Source: Paenibacillus zeirhizosphaerae (GTDB taxonomy: Bacteria; Bacillota; Bacilli; Paenibacillales; Paenibacillaceae). Taken from it: a stretch of DNA of 64,000 nucleotides. The notes below the pieces were generated by a model. It saw only the letters and a list, made by a program, of their open reading frames with translations. It was not told the DNA's origin and did no database searches. Every line of letters begins with the position of its first letter. The first letter of the stretch is position 1. This document shows positions 1-8,585 of this stretch, one piece after another. Location: NCBI RefSeq assembly GCF_030705605.1, contig NZ_JAPCKK010000014.1, positions 434,001 through 498,000 of the forward strand, in the 5' to 3' direction. The position numbers and the translations under genes are program-made.

Positions 1-711
1 ATACTTATGATCTTCTCCGCCTGCCCCGAAGCTATTGCCCAGCCGGGAAAAAAGCAAGCCCTTGGCCGCCCGGTATTCTTCCATCGTATCATGATAATCA
101 AGATGATCTTGTGTCAGGTTGGTGAACACAGCGGTACGAAAATCAGTTCCCTTCACTCTGCCCTGCTGTAAGGCATGTGACGAAACCTCCATCACGCAGC
201 ATAACACGCCGCGTCCGGTCATATCGCCGAGAGCTCTTTGCAGCTCAACCGCTTCCGGAGTCGTGCCGGATGTCGGAAAGGTTGTTCCGTCATAGCGCAT
301 CTGAATGGTTCCGATCAGTCCTGTTTTGGTTCCTGACTCATTCAGTATATGCTCGATCAGATGAGTGGTCGTCGTCTTTCCGTTCGTGCCCGTTACACCT
401 ATCATATGAAGCTGACGGCTGGGTGTTCCAAAAAAAGCATCTGACAGCACCGCCATCGCAAAACGGGCATCCTTGACAATAAGCTGTGGAACCGGCAAAT
501 CCAGCTCCCTTTCCACAACAAGCGCCGAAGCACCCGCGGCAACTGCCCGCTCCGCATAATCATGTCCGTCTACAGTAAAACCGGGCAGGCACAGAAACAA
601 ATCTCCGGCCTGCACCTTCCGGGAATCGGCCTGAATGCCCCCGCATTCGACCCCGCCATCCCCGATTATTCGTGAAGTAGTAAGCAGTGCTGCAAGTTGT
701 TGAAGCTGCAT
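1..711 (-). CDS. murE: UDP-N-acetylmuramoyl-tripeptide synthetase MurE, N-terminal part (cut by window start)
   Basis: My translation of the minus strand from an ATG at 709-711 runs open to the first base of the window, so the 3' part of the gene is missing. The protein shows the Mur ligase N-terminal domain and then the ATP-binding loop GVTGTNGKTTTTH at about residue 109, followed by TSGTTPEAV and EVSSHAL, which are typical of MurE. The family adds the third amino acid, usually meso-diaminopimelate in Bacilli, to UDP-MurNAc-L-Ala-D-Glu in the cytoplasm. An AAGGAG site lies eight bases before the start. It is the last visible gene of the dcw cluster, 70 bases downstream of spoVD, which is the normal order in Bacillales. 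The residues that choose DAP over lysine are outside the window. Confidence 0.95.
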   Translation of the reverse strand, partial: MQLQQLAALLTTSRIIGDGGVECGGIQADSRKVQAGDLFLCLPGFTVDGHDYAERAVAAGASALVVERELDLPVPQLIVKDARFAMAVLSDAFFGTPSRQLHMIGVTGTNGKTTTTHLIEHILNESGTKTGLIGTIQMRYDGTTFPTSGTTPEAVELQRALGDMTGRGVLCCVMEVSSHALQQGRVKGTDFRTAVFTNLTQDHLDYHDTMEEYRAAKGLLFSRLGNSFGAGGEDHKY

Positions 712-781
712 AAAAAAATCTCCTTTTCAAACATGTCTGCTGTTAACATTATGAACCTTCAGCCCGGTTCCGAAACCGTAT

Positions 782-2731
782 TCAGGAGCCCGATTCCGGT
801 GCTTCTTCCTTGGGAACATTACCCATATAGATTCTGATGGCCGACCCGCGTTCCAGCCGTGCTCCAGGTTTGGGGGCCTGACTGATCACAGTGCTGCCCG
901 AGCCCGATTTGATCAGCGTGAAATTCATATTCAACTCTTCATATAAATCCTGCACGGAAGCGCCGACCAAATTGGGGACGGTCTCTATCGGCGTTTCTCC
1001 GTATTTGTATTCCTTCGGCACCTGATTCTCGCGTGGCGGCACCTTCATGGCGATCAGGGCATCCCGCAAAATATTCTGCACTATAGGCGCGGCTACCACG
1101 CCGCCGAATTGGATGCCCTTCGGATTGTCGACAGCCGTATAGACGACGATCTGCGGATCATCTGCAGGCGCGAACCCTATAAATGAAACAATGTGCTCCG
1201 TTGAAGAATAACGGCCGTTGACGACCTTTTGCGCCGTTCCTGTCTTGCCCCCGACACGGTACCCTTCAATAAAAGCGGGACGCCCAGTTCCTTTGGCAAC
1301 GACGCTTTCCAACGCCTCGCGGACCTGCCGTGACGTTTCGTCCGAAATGACCCTGCGCACAAGCTGCGGCTCTTCCGTCTCGAGCACCTTCCCCGTTTCC
1401 GGCTGAACCCAGGCCTTGGCCACATAAGGCTTGTATAAATATCCACCATTGATCGCCGCGGAGACCGCCGCAACCTGCTGAATGGGAGTCACGGATACCC
1501 CTTGCCCGAAGGCGGTGGTCGCCAACTCGACCGGACCTACCTGAGAGGGCTTGAAGAGAATGCCGTTTTCCTCTCCGCTTAAATCAATTCCCGTCTTGCT
1601 TCCGAATCCGAAATTGCGGATATAATCAAACAGCTTTTCTTTGCCAAGGCGCTGACCAAGCGCCACGAATCCGGGGTTGCAGGAGTTTTCCACGACTTCA
1701 AGGAATGTCTGGCTTCCGTGCCCGCCTTTCTTCCAGCAGCGCAGCCTCGCTCCTCCCACCTCAACATGTCCGGGATCGAAAAAGCGCTCGTTCTTCAGAT
1801 CCACCTTCTTTTCTTCCAGAGCGGCCGCCAGTGTAATGATTTTAAACGTGGAGCCCGGCTCATAGGTCATCCAGATTGGCAGATTGCGGTTATATATTTC
1901 GGACGCATACTGCTGATACAACGCCGGTTCGTAGGCAGGCCTGCTCGCCATAGCCAGAATTTCGCCGGTTTTTGGGTTCATGGCAATAGCGAGGGCAGAA
2001 TGGGCCTGAAATTTTGCCATCGCCTGATCCAGCTCCCTCTCCATGATGGATTGCACCGATTTATCGATGGTTAGCTGCAGATTGAGCCCGTCCTTCGGCT
2101 GAATGTACTTCTCTGCTGATCCTGGCATCAGCCTTCCTCCGGCATCCGACAAGTAAGCGATGCTGCCGTTCATCCCTCTTAATCGATCGTTATGTCTCTG
2201 TTCTACACCTGTCAGCCCCTGATTGTCTATCCCTGTAAAGCCCAGAATATGGGCGGCCAGGTCGCCGAAGGGATAATAGCGGCGGTTATCTTCAGTAACA
2301 ACGATACCCGGAAGCTCCAAATCACGAATTTGCTGCGCTTTCTCCATCGTAATTTTTCGGCCGCCGGGCTTGATTATTTGACTTGATGTTCTTTTGGTGA
2401 TCAGCTTATAGATGCTCTCTTCGCTCATTCCCAATACGGAGGCCAGCTTTTGCGCCGTTTTCTCAGGATCTTTAATCTGGACAGGGATTGCCAGTACGGT
2501 CGGTGTCGTCACATTGTAGGTCAGAGCGACTCCCTGCCTGTCAAGAATTTCACCTCTTTTGGCAGCAAACGTAATGTTACGCCGCCAGGATTCCTCCGCC
2601 TTGGCGGAAAGCTCCGCTCCTAGTCCAAGCTGCACATAAGCCAGCCTGACCATAAGTGCGGCGAAAAGCACGAACAGCCCGGCAATGGTCCACAGCAGTC
2701 TTTTGCGAAGCGTTACGTTGGTAAGCTTCAA
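782..2731 (-). CDS. spoVD: Stage V sporulation protein D, class B penicillin-binding protein with one PASTA domain
   Basis: Class B transpeptidase, 649 residues. There is one N-terminal membrane segment (about 12-34), a PBP dimerisation domain, and a transpeptidase domain with the three active-site motifs: STFK at Ser294, SCN at 350-352 and KTG at 496-498. A single PASTA domain (about 581-640) ends the protein. The start is TTG, with GGGAGG seven bases upstream; no ATG fits better. In Bacillus, SpoVD crosslinks spore cortex peptidoglycan in the mother cell, whereas the vegetative division enzyme PbpB lies next to it. I call this one SpoVD because it is the shorter of the two, has one PASTA domain and sits between pbpB and murE, as in B. 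subtilis. The two paralogues could be told apart more firmly by phylogeny. Confidence 0.9.
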   Translation of the reverse strand: MKLTNVTLRKRLLWTIAGLFVLFAALMVRLAYVQLGLGAELSAKAEESWRRNITFAAKRGEILDRQGVALTYNVTTPTVLAIPVQIKDPEKTAQKLASVLGMSEESIYKLITKRTSSQIIKPGGRKITMEKAQQIRDLELPGIVVTEDNRRYYPFGDLAAHILGFTGIDNQGLTGVEQRHNDRLRGMNGSIAYLSDAGGRLMPGSAEKYIQPKDGLNLQLTIDKSVQSIMERELDQAMAKFQAHSALAIAMNPKTGEILAMASRPAYEPALYQQYASEIYNRNLPIWMTYEPGSTFKIITLAAALEEKKVDLKNERFFDPGHVEVGGARLRCWKKGGHGSQTFLEVVENSCNPGFVALGQRLGKEKLFDYIRNFGFGSKTGIDLSGEENGILFKPSQVGPVELATTAFGQGVSVTPIQQVAAVSAAINGGYLYKPYVAKAWVQPETGKVLETEEPQLVRRVISDETSRQVREALESVVAKGTGRPAFIEGYRVGGKTGTAQKVVNGRYSSTEHIVSFIGFAPADDPQIVVYTAVDNPKGIQFGGVVAAPIVQNILRDALIAMKVPPRENQVPKEYKYGETPIETVPNLVGASVQDLYEELNMNFTLIKSGSGSTVISQAPKPGARLERGSAIRIYMGNVPKEEAPESGS

Positions 2732-2817
2732 CTTGCTCCCTCCCTGCGTATCCGATGTAAGTCATGCATGTCTTTCATTCATGACTATTCAGATATGCCA
2801 GAGGTTAGAACAAGCTG

Positions 2818-5142
2818 TCAGTTGGTCGGAGCTTCTTCGGGAGGGGCCGGTTCCCTGACCTTTTCCCCGTTCTGGGACGATCCTTCCTCCGTTGTTTCCT
2901 CCTGCTCCGAGCCGCCTTTCTGATCACCTGATGAGGCAGCATCTTCTGCAGCCTCATCATCGGACTCAGGGACAACGCCCGTAACCGTCTCTTTCGCAGG
3001 CTGGAGCTGCAGATACGCGACGCGTTTGTCACCCTGCTTCTGTATCTTCTGACTGTAGACGTATCCTTCGCCTTCGATCTGTATGCCAACCTTCAGCAGG
3101 GTAAGCAGTTCCATACTGTCACGCAGCGACAACCCTCTTAAGTCCGGGATGTTCATCGTCGCGGAGTCCTCAGTGATCAGGTACATGCGCTGACCAGACA
3201 TCATGGGTGAATTAGCCGCTGGATACGTGCTCACAATCTTGGAGCCTTTTCCAAGGGTAACATAAGCTGTTCCGCGTTCAAGCAGTGCATTTTGCGCATC
3301 CTTCTTGCTTTTGCCGATTAAATTCGGGGCGGTGGTCATTTTGGACGCAAAGGCGTTTTTTTTGCTGTTGTCCGCCGCATCTCCCGACTTGGGCACTCCC
3401 ATGTACCGCAGAGATTGAGAAACGATGTCCTTGAACACGGGTCCCGCTACAGAACCACCGCCGGCATTAGCTACTCTCGGTTCATCAATAACAACCAGCA
3501 AGGCAATTTTCGGGTCATTAACCGGAGCATAACCGATAAAGGATACGATGTCTTTGTCATTCGCATATTCTCCGTTGATAACCTTTCTAGCAGTACCTGT
3601 CTTCCCCGCTACCCGGTAACCATCGATGTATGCATAACGTCCTGTTCCGATTTCCTGGTCAGCAACAACCTGCTCCAAGTAACCTCCAACCTCCTGGGCG
3701 GATTTGGCGGAAATCACCTGGCGGACTTCTTTAGGACTGATGACCTGTGTTTCCCCTGTATCCGTATCGATGATTTCTTTTACCAAATGAGGCTCCATTA
3801 GCTTGCCTCCGTTGGCTATTGCAGATATGGCGGCAATCTGCTGAATGGGTGTAACCTGAACCAGACCATGACCGTAGGCGGCTGTAGCAATTTCCGAAGC
3901 GTATGTCAGCTCTCTGATCGGCGAAGGGACCTCTGCCGGCAGATCGATCCCTGTCTTAGTCCCGAACCCGAACTTATCGATATAATAGCGAAGCTTCTCG
4001 CCGCCAAGCATACGATAGCCCAGGTTGACAAAGGCTATGTTACTCGACCGCTTCACACCTTCCAGATATGAAATCGTACCATAGGCATGTCCGTTGTCCT
4101 TGATCGTAAATCCGCCGATACGTACAGGCTCTGAGTCAAATTCTGCGTTTGGATTAAAAAGCCCCTCTTCAACGGCACCCGCCAACGTTACGATCTTGAA
4201 CGTAGAACCGGGTTCATAAATCGATTGGATGGCATTGTTGATAAAGCTTTTTTTATCGGTTTCTTCATTGTACGTATTCGGGTTAAAATTCGGCATGCTT
4301 GCCATGCCGAGGATGTCCATCGTCTTCGGGTCGGCGGCAATAACGGTCATACTGACCGGGTTATACTGCAGGTAAGCCTTTTTCATAGCCTCTTCGATAT
4401 AATACTGGATGGTATCATCAATCGTCAGCTTGATATTTTTACCATTTTTAGCAGGCTTATAACTTTGCTCGCCGTTCGGCAGGCTCACACCCTTACGGTC
4501 CCGTTGATACAACAACTGCCCGTCCTCACCCTTCAGTTGGCTGTCGTAATAAGCTTCAAGCCCCTGCACGGCTTTCCCTTCCTTGCTCACATAACCAAGC
4601 ACATGGGCTGCCATTGTGTTCTCCGGGTAAAAACGTTTGGTTTCCTTAATCGTAAATACGGCGTCGGTCACCTGGTATTTTTCCTTCAGCTCTTCGTCAA
4701 AGGCCTCGATTTTATCAGCAAGCTCAGGCTCAATCTTCCAGCCTTCGGGACGAATCTCACGGTATGCCCGATATTTCCCAGCGTTTTCTCCCGAATCCTG
4801 TTTGCTTTGCGTATCTAGCCGCAGATCCGCCTCTGATTTGCCAAGCAGCTCATGGAGACGGCTTACAACCACATCCTCCAGCTTGTACTCCTGGATAATC
4901 TTGGGGTTCACAACAACTGTATAAGCCGGGGCATCTTCGGCAAGCACGTTGCCATTTCGGTCCAATATGGTCCCCCGCGCGGCAGGAAGCACCTGACTCT
5001 TCTGTATTAAACCGGTGACTTGTTCTTGCAATTCGGCACCTCTTACAACCTGAATCCAGAAAACCTTGAACAGCAAAATAAGAAAAAAGAGGGTTATACA
5101 TCCCCCTATGAGCAGAGTGCGCAATTTAATTTTTTTGACCAT
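2818..5142 (-). CDS. pbpB: Division penicillin-binding protein 2B (FtsI type) with two PASTA domains
   Basis: Class B septal transpeptidase, 774 residues. A membrane segment lies at about 9-31, then the dimerisation domain, then the transpeptidase domain with STFK (Ser313), SSN (365-367) and KTG (513-515). Two PASTA domains follow at about 610-668 and 670-730, then an acidic Glu/Ser-rich tail of about 40 residues with low complexity. It makes septal peptidoglycan crosslinks with FtsW outside the membrane. The start is ATG with GGGAGAGG eight bases upstream. It follows ftsL closely and precedes spoVD by 86 bases, so the three are probably co-transcribed from the mraZ promoter. The acidic tail is longer than in B. 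subtilis PBP2B; it probably faces the cell wall side. Confidence 0.93.
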   Translation of the reverse strand: MVKKIKLRTLLIGGCITLFFLILLFKVFWIQVVRGAELQEQVTGLIQKSQVLPAARGTILDRNGNVLAEDAPAYTVVVNPKIIQEYKLEDVVVSRLHELLGKSEADLRLDTQSKQDSGENAGKYRAYREIRPEGWKIEPELADKIEAFDEELKEKYQVTDAVFTIKETKRFYPENTMAAHVLGYVSKEGKAVQGLEAYYDSQLKGEDGQLLYQRDRKGVSLPNGEQSYKPAKNGKNIKLTIDDTIQYYIEEAMKKAYLQYNPVSMTVIAADPKTMDILGMASMPNFNPNTYNEETDKKSFINNAIQSIYEPGSTFKIVTLAGAVEEGLFNPNAEFDSEPVRIGGFTIKDNGHAYGTISYLEGVKRSSNIAFVNLGYRMLGGEKLRYYIDKFGFGTKTGIDLPAEVPSPIRELTYASEIATAAYGHGLVQVTPIQQIAAISAIANGGKLMEPHLVKEIIDTDTGETQVISPKEVRQVISAKSAQEVGGYLEQVVADQEIGTGRYAYIDGYRVAGKTGTARKVINGEYANDKDIVSFIGYAPVNDPKIALLVVIDEPRVANAGGGSVAGPVFKDIVSQSLRYMGVPKSGDAADNSKKNAFASKMTTAPNLIGKSKKDAQNALLERGTAYVTLGKGSKIVSTYPAANSPMMSGQRMYLITEDSATMNIPDLRGLSLRDSMELLTLLKVGIQIEGEGYVYSQKIQKQGDKRVAYLQLQPAKETVTGVVPESDDEAAEDAASSGDQKGGSEQEETTEEGSSQNGEKVREPAPPEEAPTN

Positions 5143-5191
5143 AGTTCAAACCTCTCCCAACCACAAGGCTCGGTATTACATATTACGGCGA

Positions 5192-5584
5192 TCAGTTTCC
5201 TGTTCCGTCAGCAGCCGTTCCGGTAAAGATACGAATCGGTTCCTTGGTTGGTTCTATGTAGCCCTGTTCTTTGGCTGTAGATACAATCTGATTTTCCAAC
5301 CGTTCCTTCTGCACCTTCAGTTCCCCGATGGATGTCTTCAGTTCGGAAATCGCAATTTCCTTATTGTGAATGGAGGCATTTAGCTGATAAATCTGGGCAT
5401 AACGGCCAGCGAGCAACACCATAACTGCAATAACGCCAATAACCGTCATCAAATAGAGGAGCTTTTCCCGGATAGGGAGCTCTTTACGGCGTGTTACAAC
5501 CTTGGTGGTTTCACGATAGCGCCTCTGCGGGGATCTCTGCTGGGCCTTTTCCTGTACTGCCAGATTACCGCGTGTATAAGCCAT
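5192..5584 (-). CDS. ftsL: Cell division protein FtsL
   Basis: A small bitopic division protein of 130 residues. It has a basic N-terminal cytoplasmic part, one membrane segment at roughly residues 48-67 (LLYLMTVIGVIAVMVLLAG), and an extracellular coiled coil with a leucine-zipper spacing. FtsL forms a complex with FtsB/DivIC and DivIB and controls the timing of septal wall synthesis. The sequence is poorly conserved, so the identification rests mainly on topology and on its place between rsmH and pbpB. A longer reading from a TTG at 5602 would translate straight through the AAGGAG site. The ATG at 5584, seven bases after that site, is therefore the better start. Confidence 0.88.
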   Translation of the reverse strand: MAYTRGNLAVQEKAQQRSPQRRYRETTKVVTRRKELPIREKLLYLMTVIGVIAVMVLLAGRYAQIYQLNASIHNKEIAISELKTSIGELKVQKERLENQIVSTAKEQGYIEPTKEPIRIFTGTAADGTGN

Positions 5585-5610
5585 ATCATCTCTCCTTCTC
5601 AATTCAAGTT

Positions 5611-6561
5611 TTATAATTTCTCTGCAGCACGCAGCTTGGCTGAACGAGAGCGCGGATTAAGAGCCAGTTCCTCTTCCCCTGCTGTTACCGGCTTGCGGTT
5701 TACCAGTTTAAGCACGCCCTTCCCTCCGCACACACACATCGGAAAATCCGGCGGACATGTGCATTTCTCCAGATAGGACGCAAAAATTTGCTTACAGATC
5801 CGGTCCTCCAGCGAATGAAAGGTAATCACCGATACCCGGCCACCTGGTGCGAGACAACGTACTGCTTGATGCAATGCGCTTTCCAGTGCCTTAAGCTCGT
5901 CGTTGACCGCGATGCGCAGGGCTTGGAAGCTTCGTTTGGCGGGATGACCGCCTGTTCTGCGAGCTGCTGCCGGGATACCCTCCTTGATGATTTCAACCAG
6001 CTCGCCCGTCGTTTGAATGGGTTTAACCTTCCGGCGTTCTATCATGGTTCTGGCTATCCTGCGGGAAAACTTCTCCTCGCCGTATTGATACAGGATGCGC
6101 GCAATCTCCTCTTCGGGCCATTCATTAACAATATCTTTGGCCGTCAAAGGACCTTCCTGGTCCATACGCATATCGAGCGGGGCATCGTGGTTATAGCTGA
6201 ACCCCCTTTCCCCTTCATCGAATTGGGGAGAAGATACGCCGAGGTCAAACAAGATGCCGTCAACCTGCGGCACACCATTGTTCATGGGTATGTCCAGTTC
6301 TGACAGCCTTGCCTCCAGGTTGCGGAAGTTGGATCTCACCAATGTAACTTTGCCGCCATGTTCAGACAGCTTGTCCTTCGCGTTATTCAGCGCCCAATCG
6401 TCCTGATCAAAGGCGATAAGCCTTCCCTTCGATCCCAGCCGCGATGCGATGACAGAGCTGTGACCAGCGCCGCCAAGCGTGCAGTCCACATACACCCCGT
6501 CCTGCCTGATGTTAAGTGCGTCTGTAGCTTCTTCTTTGAGTACGGTGATATGGTGAAACAA
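5611..6561 (-). CDS. rsmH: 16S rRNA (cytosine(1402)-N(4))-methyltransferase RsmH
   Basis: A SAM-dependent methyltransferase of 316 residues, the usual length. It shows the motif [10 protein letters not shown] for SAM binding near residue 27, [13 protein letters not shown] near residue 105, and the C-terminal ITFHSLEDR. RsmH adds the N4 methyl group to C1402 in the ribosomal P site. The start is TTG, six bases after GGAGGG, because no ATG is available at the conserved N-terminus MFHHITVL. It sits 17 bases downstream of mraZ, the most conserved pair of the dcw cluster, and is expected to share its promoter and regulation by MraZ. Confidence 0.97.
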   Translation of the reverse strand: MFHHITVLKEEATDALNIRQDGVYVDCTLGGAGHSSVIASRLGSKGRLIAFDQDDWALNNAKDKLSEHGGKVTLVRSNFRNLEARLSELDIPMNNGVPQVDGILFDLGVSSPQFDEGERGFSYNHDAPLDMRMDQEGPLTAKDIVNEWPEEEIARILYQYGEEKFSRRIARTMIERRKVKPIQTTGELVEIIKEGIPAAARRTGGHPAKRSFQALRIAVNDELKALESALHQAVRCLAPGGRVSVITFHSLEDRICKQIFASYLEKCTCPPDFPMCVCGGKGVLKLVNRKPVTAGEEELALNPRSRSAKLRAAEKL

Positions 6562-6578
6562 GCTCAGCCCTCCAGACC

Positions 6579-7016
6579 TTACAAATCAAAATTAAAATCA
6601 ACCAGTTTTTCGGCAATGTCATTAAATGCTTCTTCGGATTGGTTAAAGTATTGTTCCCAAGTGTCCTTGCACCAAATCTCCACTCTGCTGGAGACTCCAA
6701 GCACCACGCAGTCTTTATCCAACTTGGCGTAATCACGCAGATTAGCCGGCAAATTTACCCTGCCCTGTTTATCCAATTCGCATTCGGTCGCCCCCGAGAA
6801 AAAAAACCGGGAAAAGGCACGGGCGTCCGCTTTCATCATGGGCAATGCCTTCAGCTTCTGCTCCATCAAGGCCCACTCTTCCATCGGATAAACAAAGAGA
6901 CACTGGTCGAGTCCGCGGGTAACAACGAATGAGGCACCCAGAGATTCGCGGAATTTGGAAGGGATCGTAAGCCTTCCTTTATCGTCCATGCTATGCTGAA
7001 ACTCACCCATGAACAT
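6579..7016 (-). CDS. mraZ: Transcriptional regulator MraZ
   Basis: A 145-residue protein with two AbrB-like (SpoVT-AbrB) repeats, each carrying the DxKGR/DxQGR signature: [10 protein letters not shown] near residue 10 and [10 protein letters not shown] near residue 85. MraZ forms a ring and binds TGGGN repeats in front of its own gene, so it usually represses the dcw cluster. Matching repeats are visible at 7035-7069, just upstream. The start at 7016 has a GAGGG site six bases away; a second ATG two codons later is possible. It is the promoter-proximal gene of the division operon. Confidence 0.96.
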   Translation of the reverse strand: MFMGEFQHSMDDKGRLTIPSKFRESLGASFVVTRGLDQCLFVYPMEEWALMEQKLKALPMMKADARAFSRFFFSGATECELDKQGRVNLPANLRDYAKLDKDCVVLGVSSRVEIWCKDTWEQYFNQSEEAFNDIAEKLVDFNFDL

Positions 7017-7034
7017 GTTCCGCCCTCAACTCCT

Positions 7035-7069
7035 TGCCCCAATCTCCCACTTTGACCCACTTTCCACCA
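7035..7069 (-). promoter_or_regulatory. Probable MraZ operator: TGGGN boxes at 10-bp spacing
   Basis: On the minus strand there are boxes TGGTG (7065-7069), TGGGT (7055-7059), TGGGA (7045-7049) and a degenerate GGGCA (7035-7039). Each starts exactly ten bases after the previous one, that is TGGGN with five-base spacers. The octamer AAAGTGGG occurs twice. Both patterns match what is known for MraZ binding sites in E. coli and Mycoplasma. The boxes overlap the predicted transcription start, which fits autorepression. Confidence 0.8.
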
Positions 7070-7073
7070 CCTA

Positions 7074-7102
7074 AGCATAATAGATTCGCCTAAAAAAATC
7101 AA
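7074..7102 (-). promoter_or_regulatory. Sigma-A promoter of the mraZ/division operon
   Basis: On the minus strand TTGATT (7097-7102) and TATGCT (7074-7079) are separated by 17 bases. The predicted start lies near 7067, inside the MraZ box array. Confidence 0.65.
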
Positions 7103-7153
7103 AGCCCTCTTTTTGAATGCGTTTCAATAATTAAAATTTTAGATATACACAAC

Positions 7154-7187
7154 AAAAAGGCCCCCAAAGCCATTTGGCCGGGGACCT
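7154..7187 (-). terminator. Intrinsic terminator after ahcY
   Basis: The minus-strand transcript forms AGGTCCCC paired with GGGGGCCT and is followed by TTTTT. It separates ahcY from the mraZ promoter. Confidence 0.75.
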
Positions 7188-7221
7188 CCGCTTGACTGAC
7201 CGTTATATTAAGCCGTCAGAA

Positions 7222-8487
7222 TTATTCATTCCAGCTGTCCAAATACTTAGCTTGCTCTTCAGTCAAAGCATCGATTGTAATGCCCAAGCTTTCCAGCTTG
7301 AAGCGAGCTACCTGCTCGTCGATTTCATACGGAACATTCACCACAGATTTAGCAAGCTCATTATAACGTTCGTTCACATACCGCAATCCCATCGCCTGCA
7401 ATGCAAAAGTCATATCCATAATTTCAGCAGGATGTCCGTCGGCGGCAGCAAGATTCACCAGACGGCCTTCAGCGAGCAGGTATATTTTGCGACCGTCCTT
7501 GAAGCGGTATTCCTCGATATTGCGGCGGACCGTCCGAACCGAATCGGAACGTTCTGCCAGCGCCGGTTTGCTGATCTCCACTTCGAAGTGCCCCGCATTG
7601 CAGACCACGGCTCCGTCCTTCATGACATCGAAGTGCTCTCCGTTGATAACTTCTTTGTTGCCTGTAACAGTAACGAAGAAGTCACCCAGTTTCGCCGCTT
7701 CAACCATCGACATAACGTGGAATCCGTCCATATGAGCCTCCACCGCTTTGATGGCGTCCACCTCGGTGACGACCACATTGGCGCCAAGTCCTTTGGCTCG
7801 CATCGCTACCCCTTTGCCACACCAGCCGTATCCCACGACAACAACCGTCTTGCCGGCAATGACAAGATTCGTTGTACGAAGAATACCGTCGAAAACCGAT
7901 TGACCCGTGCCATAACGATTGTCGAACAAGTATTTGCAGTAGGCATCGTTCACTGCAACCATCGGAAATTTCAGCTTTCCTTCTTTTTCAAGCGCCTTAA
8001 GCCGGATAATGCCTGTTGTCGTCTCTTCCGCGCCACCGCGGACCGAAGTACCCAGATCCGGACGCTCCGAGTGCAGCAGAGTAATCAAATCGCCACCGTC
8101 ATCGATAATCAGATCCGGCTTCGCTTCAAGTGACTTGATTTGCATCGCCTTGAATTCTTCCGCATCAGGATTATATCTGGCAAACACGGTTATTCCGTCT
8201 TCAACAAGAGCCGCACAGACATCATCCTGTGTTGACAACGGGTTGCTGCCAGCAATCGTTACCTCCGCGCCCCCTGCCTGCACAACTTTGGCCAGATAAG
8301 CCGTTTTCGCTTCCAGATGCAGACAGATAGTTACTTTAAGTCCAGCAAATGGGCGTTCTTCTTCAAATTGTGCACGAATCCGGTTCAACACCGGCATATG
8401 TGCTTCAACCCAATCGATTTTCAAGTGGCCTTCCTTAGCAAGACTAATATCCTTGATTATACTTCTTTGCAACACTTCAGAGTTCAT
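7222..8487 (-). CDS. ahcY: Adenosylhomocysteinase (S-adenosyl-L-homocysteine hydrolase), short form
   Basis: Splits S-adenosylhomocysteine into adenosine and homocysteine using tightly bound NAD. The protein has 421 residues. Visible motifs are HLEAKTA (57-63), EETTTGI (154-160), the ND pair at 180-181, and the NAD-binding loop GYGWCGKG from residue 219. It lacks the roughly 40-residue insertion and the C-terminal Lys/Tyr tail of eukaryotic and proteobacterial enzymes, as in archaeal and Thermotoga forms. B. subtilis instead detoxifies SAH with MtnN and LuxS, so this gene marks a different methyl cycle. It has its own likely promoter and terminator, so it is a single-gene unit placed between bshC and mraZ, which are neighbours in B. 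subtilis. Confidence 0.95.
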   Translation of the reverse strand: MNSEVLQRSIIKDISLAKEGHLKIDWVEAHMPVLNRIRAQFEEERPFAGLKVTICLHLEAKTAYLAKVVQAGGAEVTIAGSNPLSTQDDVCAALVEDGITVFARYNPDAEEFKAMQIKSLEAKPDLIIDDGGDLITLLHSERPDLGTSVRGGAEETTTGIIRLKALEKEGKLKFPMVAVNDAYCKYLFDNRYGTGQSVFDGILRTTNLVIAGKTVVVVGYGWCGKGVAMRAKGLGANVVVTEVDAIKAVEAHMDGFHVMSMVEAAKLGDFFVTVTGNKEVINGEHFDVMKDGAVVCNAGHFEVEISKPALAERSDSVRTVRRNIEEYRFKDGRKIYLLAEGRLVNLAAADGHPAEIMDMTFALQAMGLRYVNERYNELAKSVVNVPYEIDEQVARFKLESLGITIDALTEEQAKYLDSWNE

Positions 8488-8523
8488 CCTTGTATCCTCC
8501 CATTCTTCGTATCCCTGCTCTTC

Positions 8524-8553
8524 ATTATATTATTGGCTTACCACTTATGCCAA
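8524..8553 (-). promoter_or_regulatory. Likely sigma-A promoter of ahcY
   Basis: The minus strand has TTGGCA (8548-8553), an 18-base spacer and TATAAT (8524-8529). The spacer ends in GCCAA, giving a TTGGC/GCCAA inverted pair that could serve as an operator. No S-box (SAM riboswitch) is recognisable in the short leader. Confidence 0.6.
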
Positions 8554-8585
8554 TGTTCCTGGCTTACAGATTTCCAGATTCCGCT

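Noticed and set aside
8488-8585. A SAM (S-box) riboswitch in front of ahcY
   Set aside because: The leader is too short and lacks the conserved S-box helices; only a promoter is visible.
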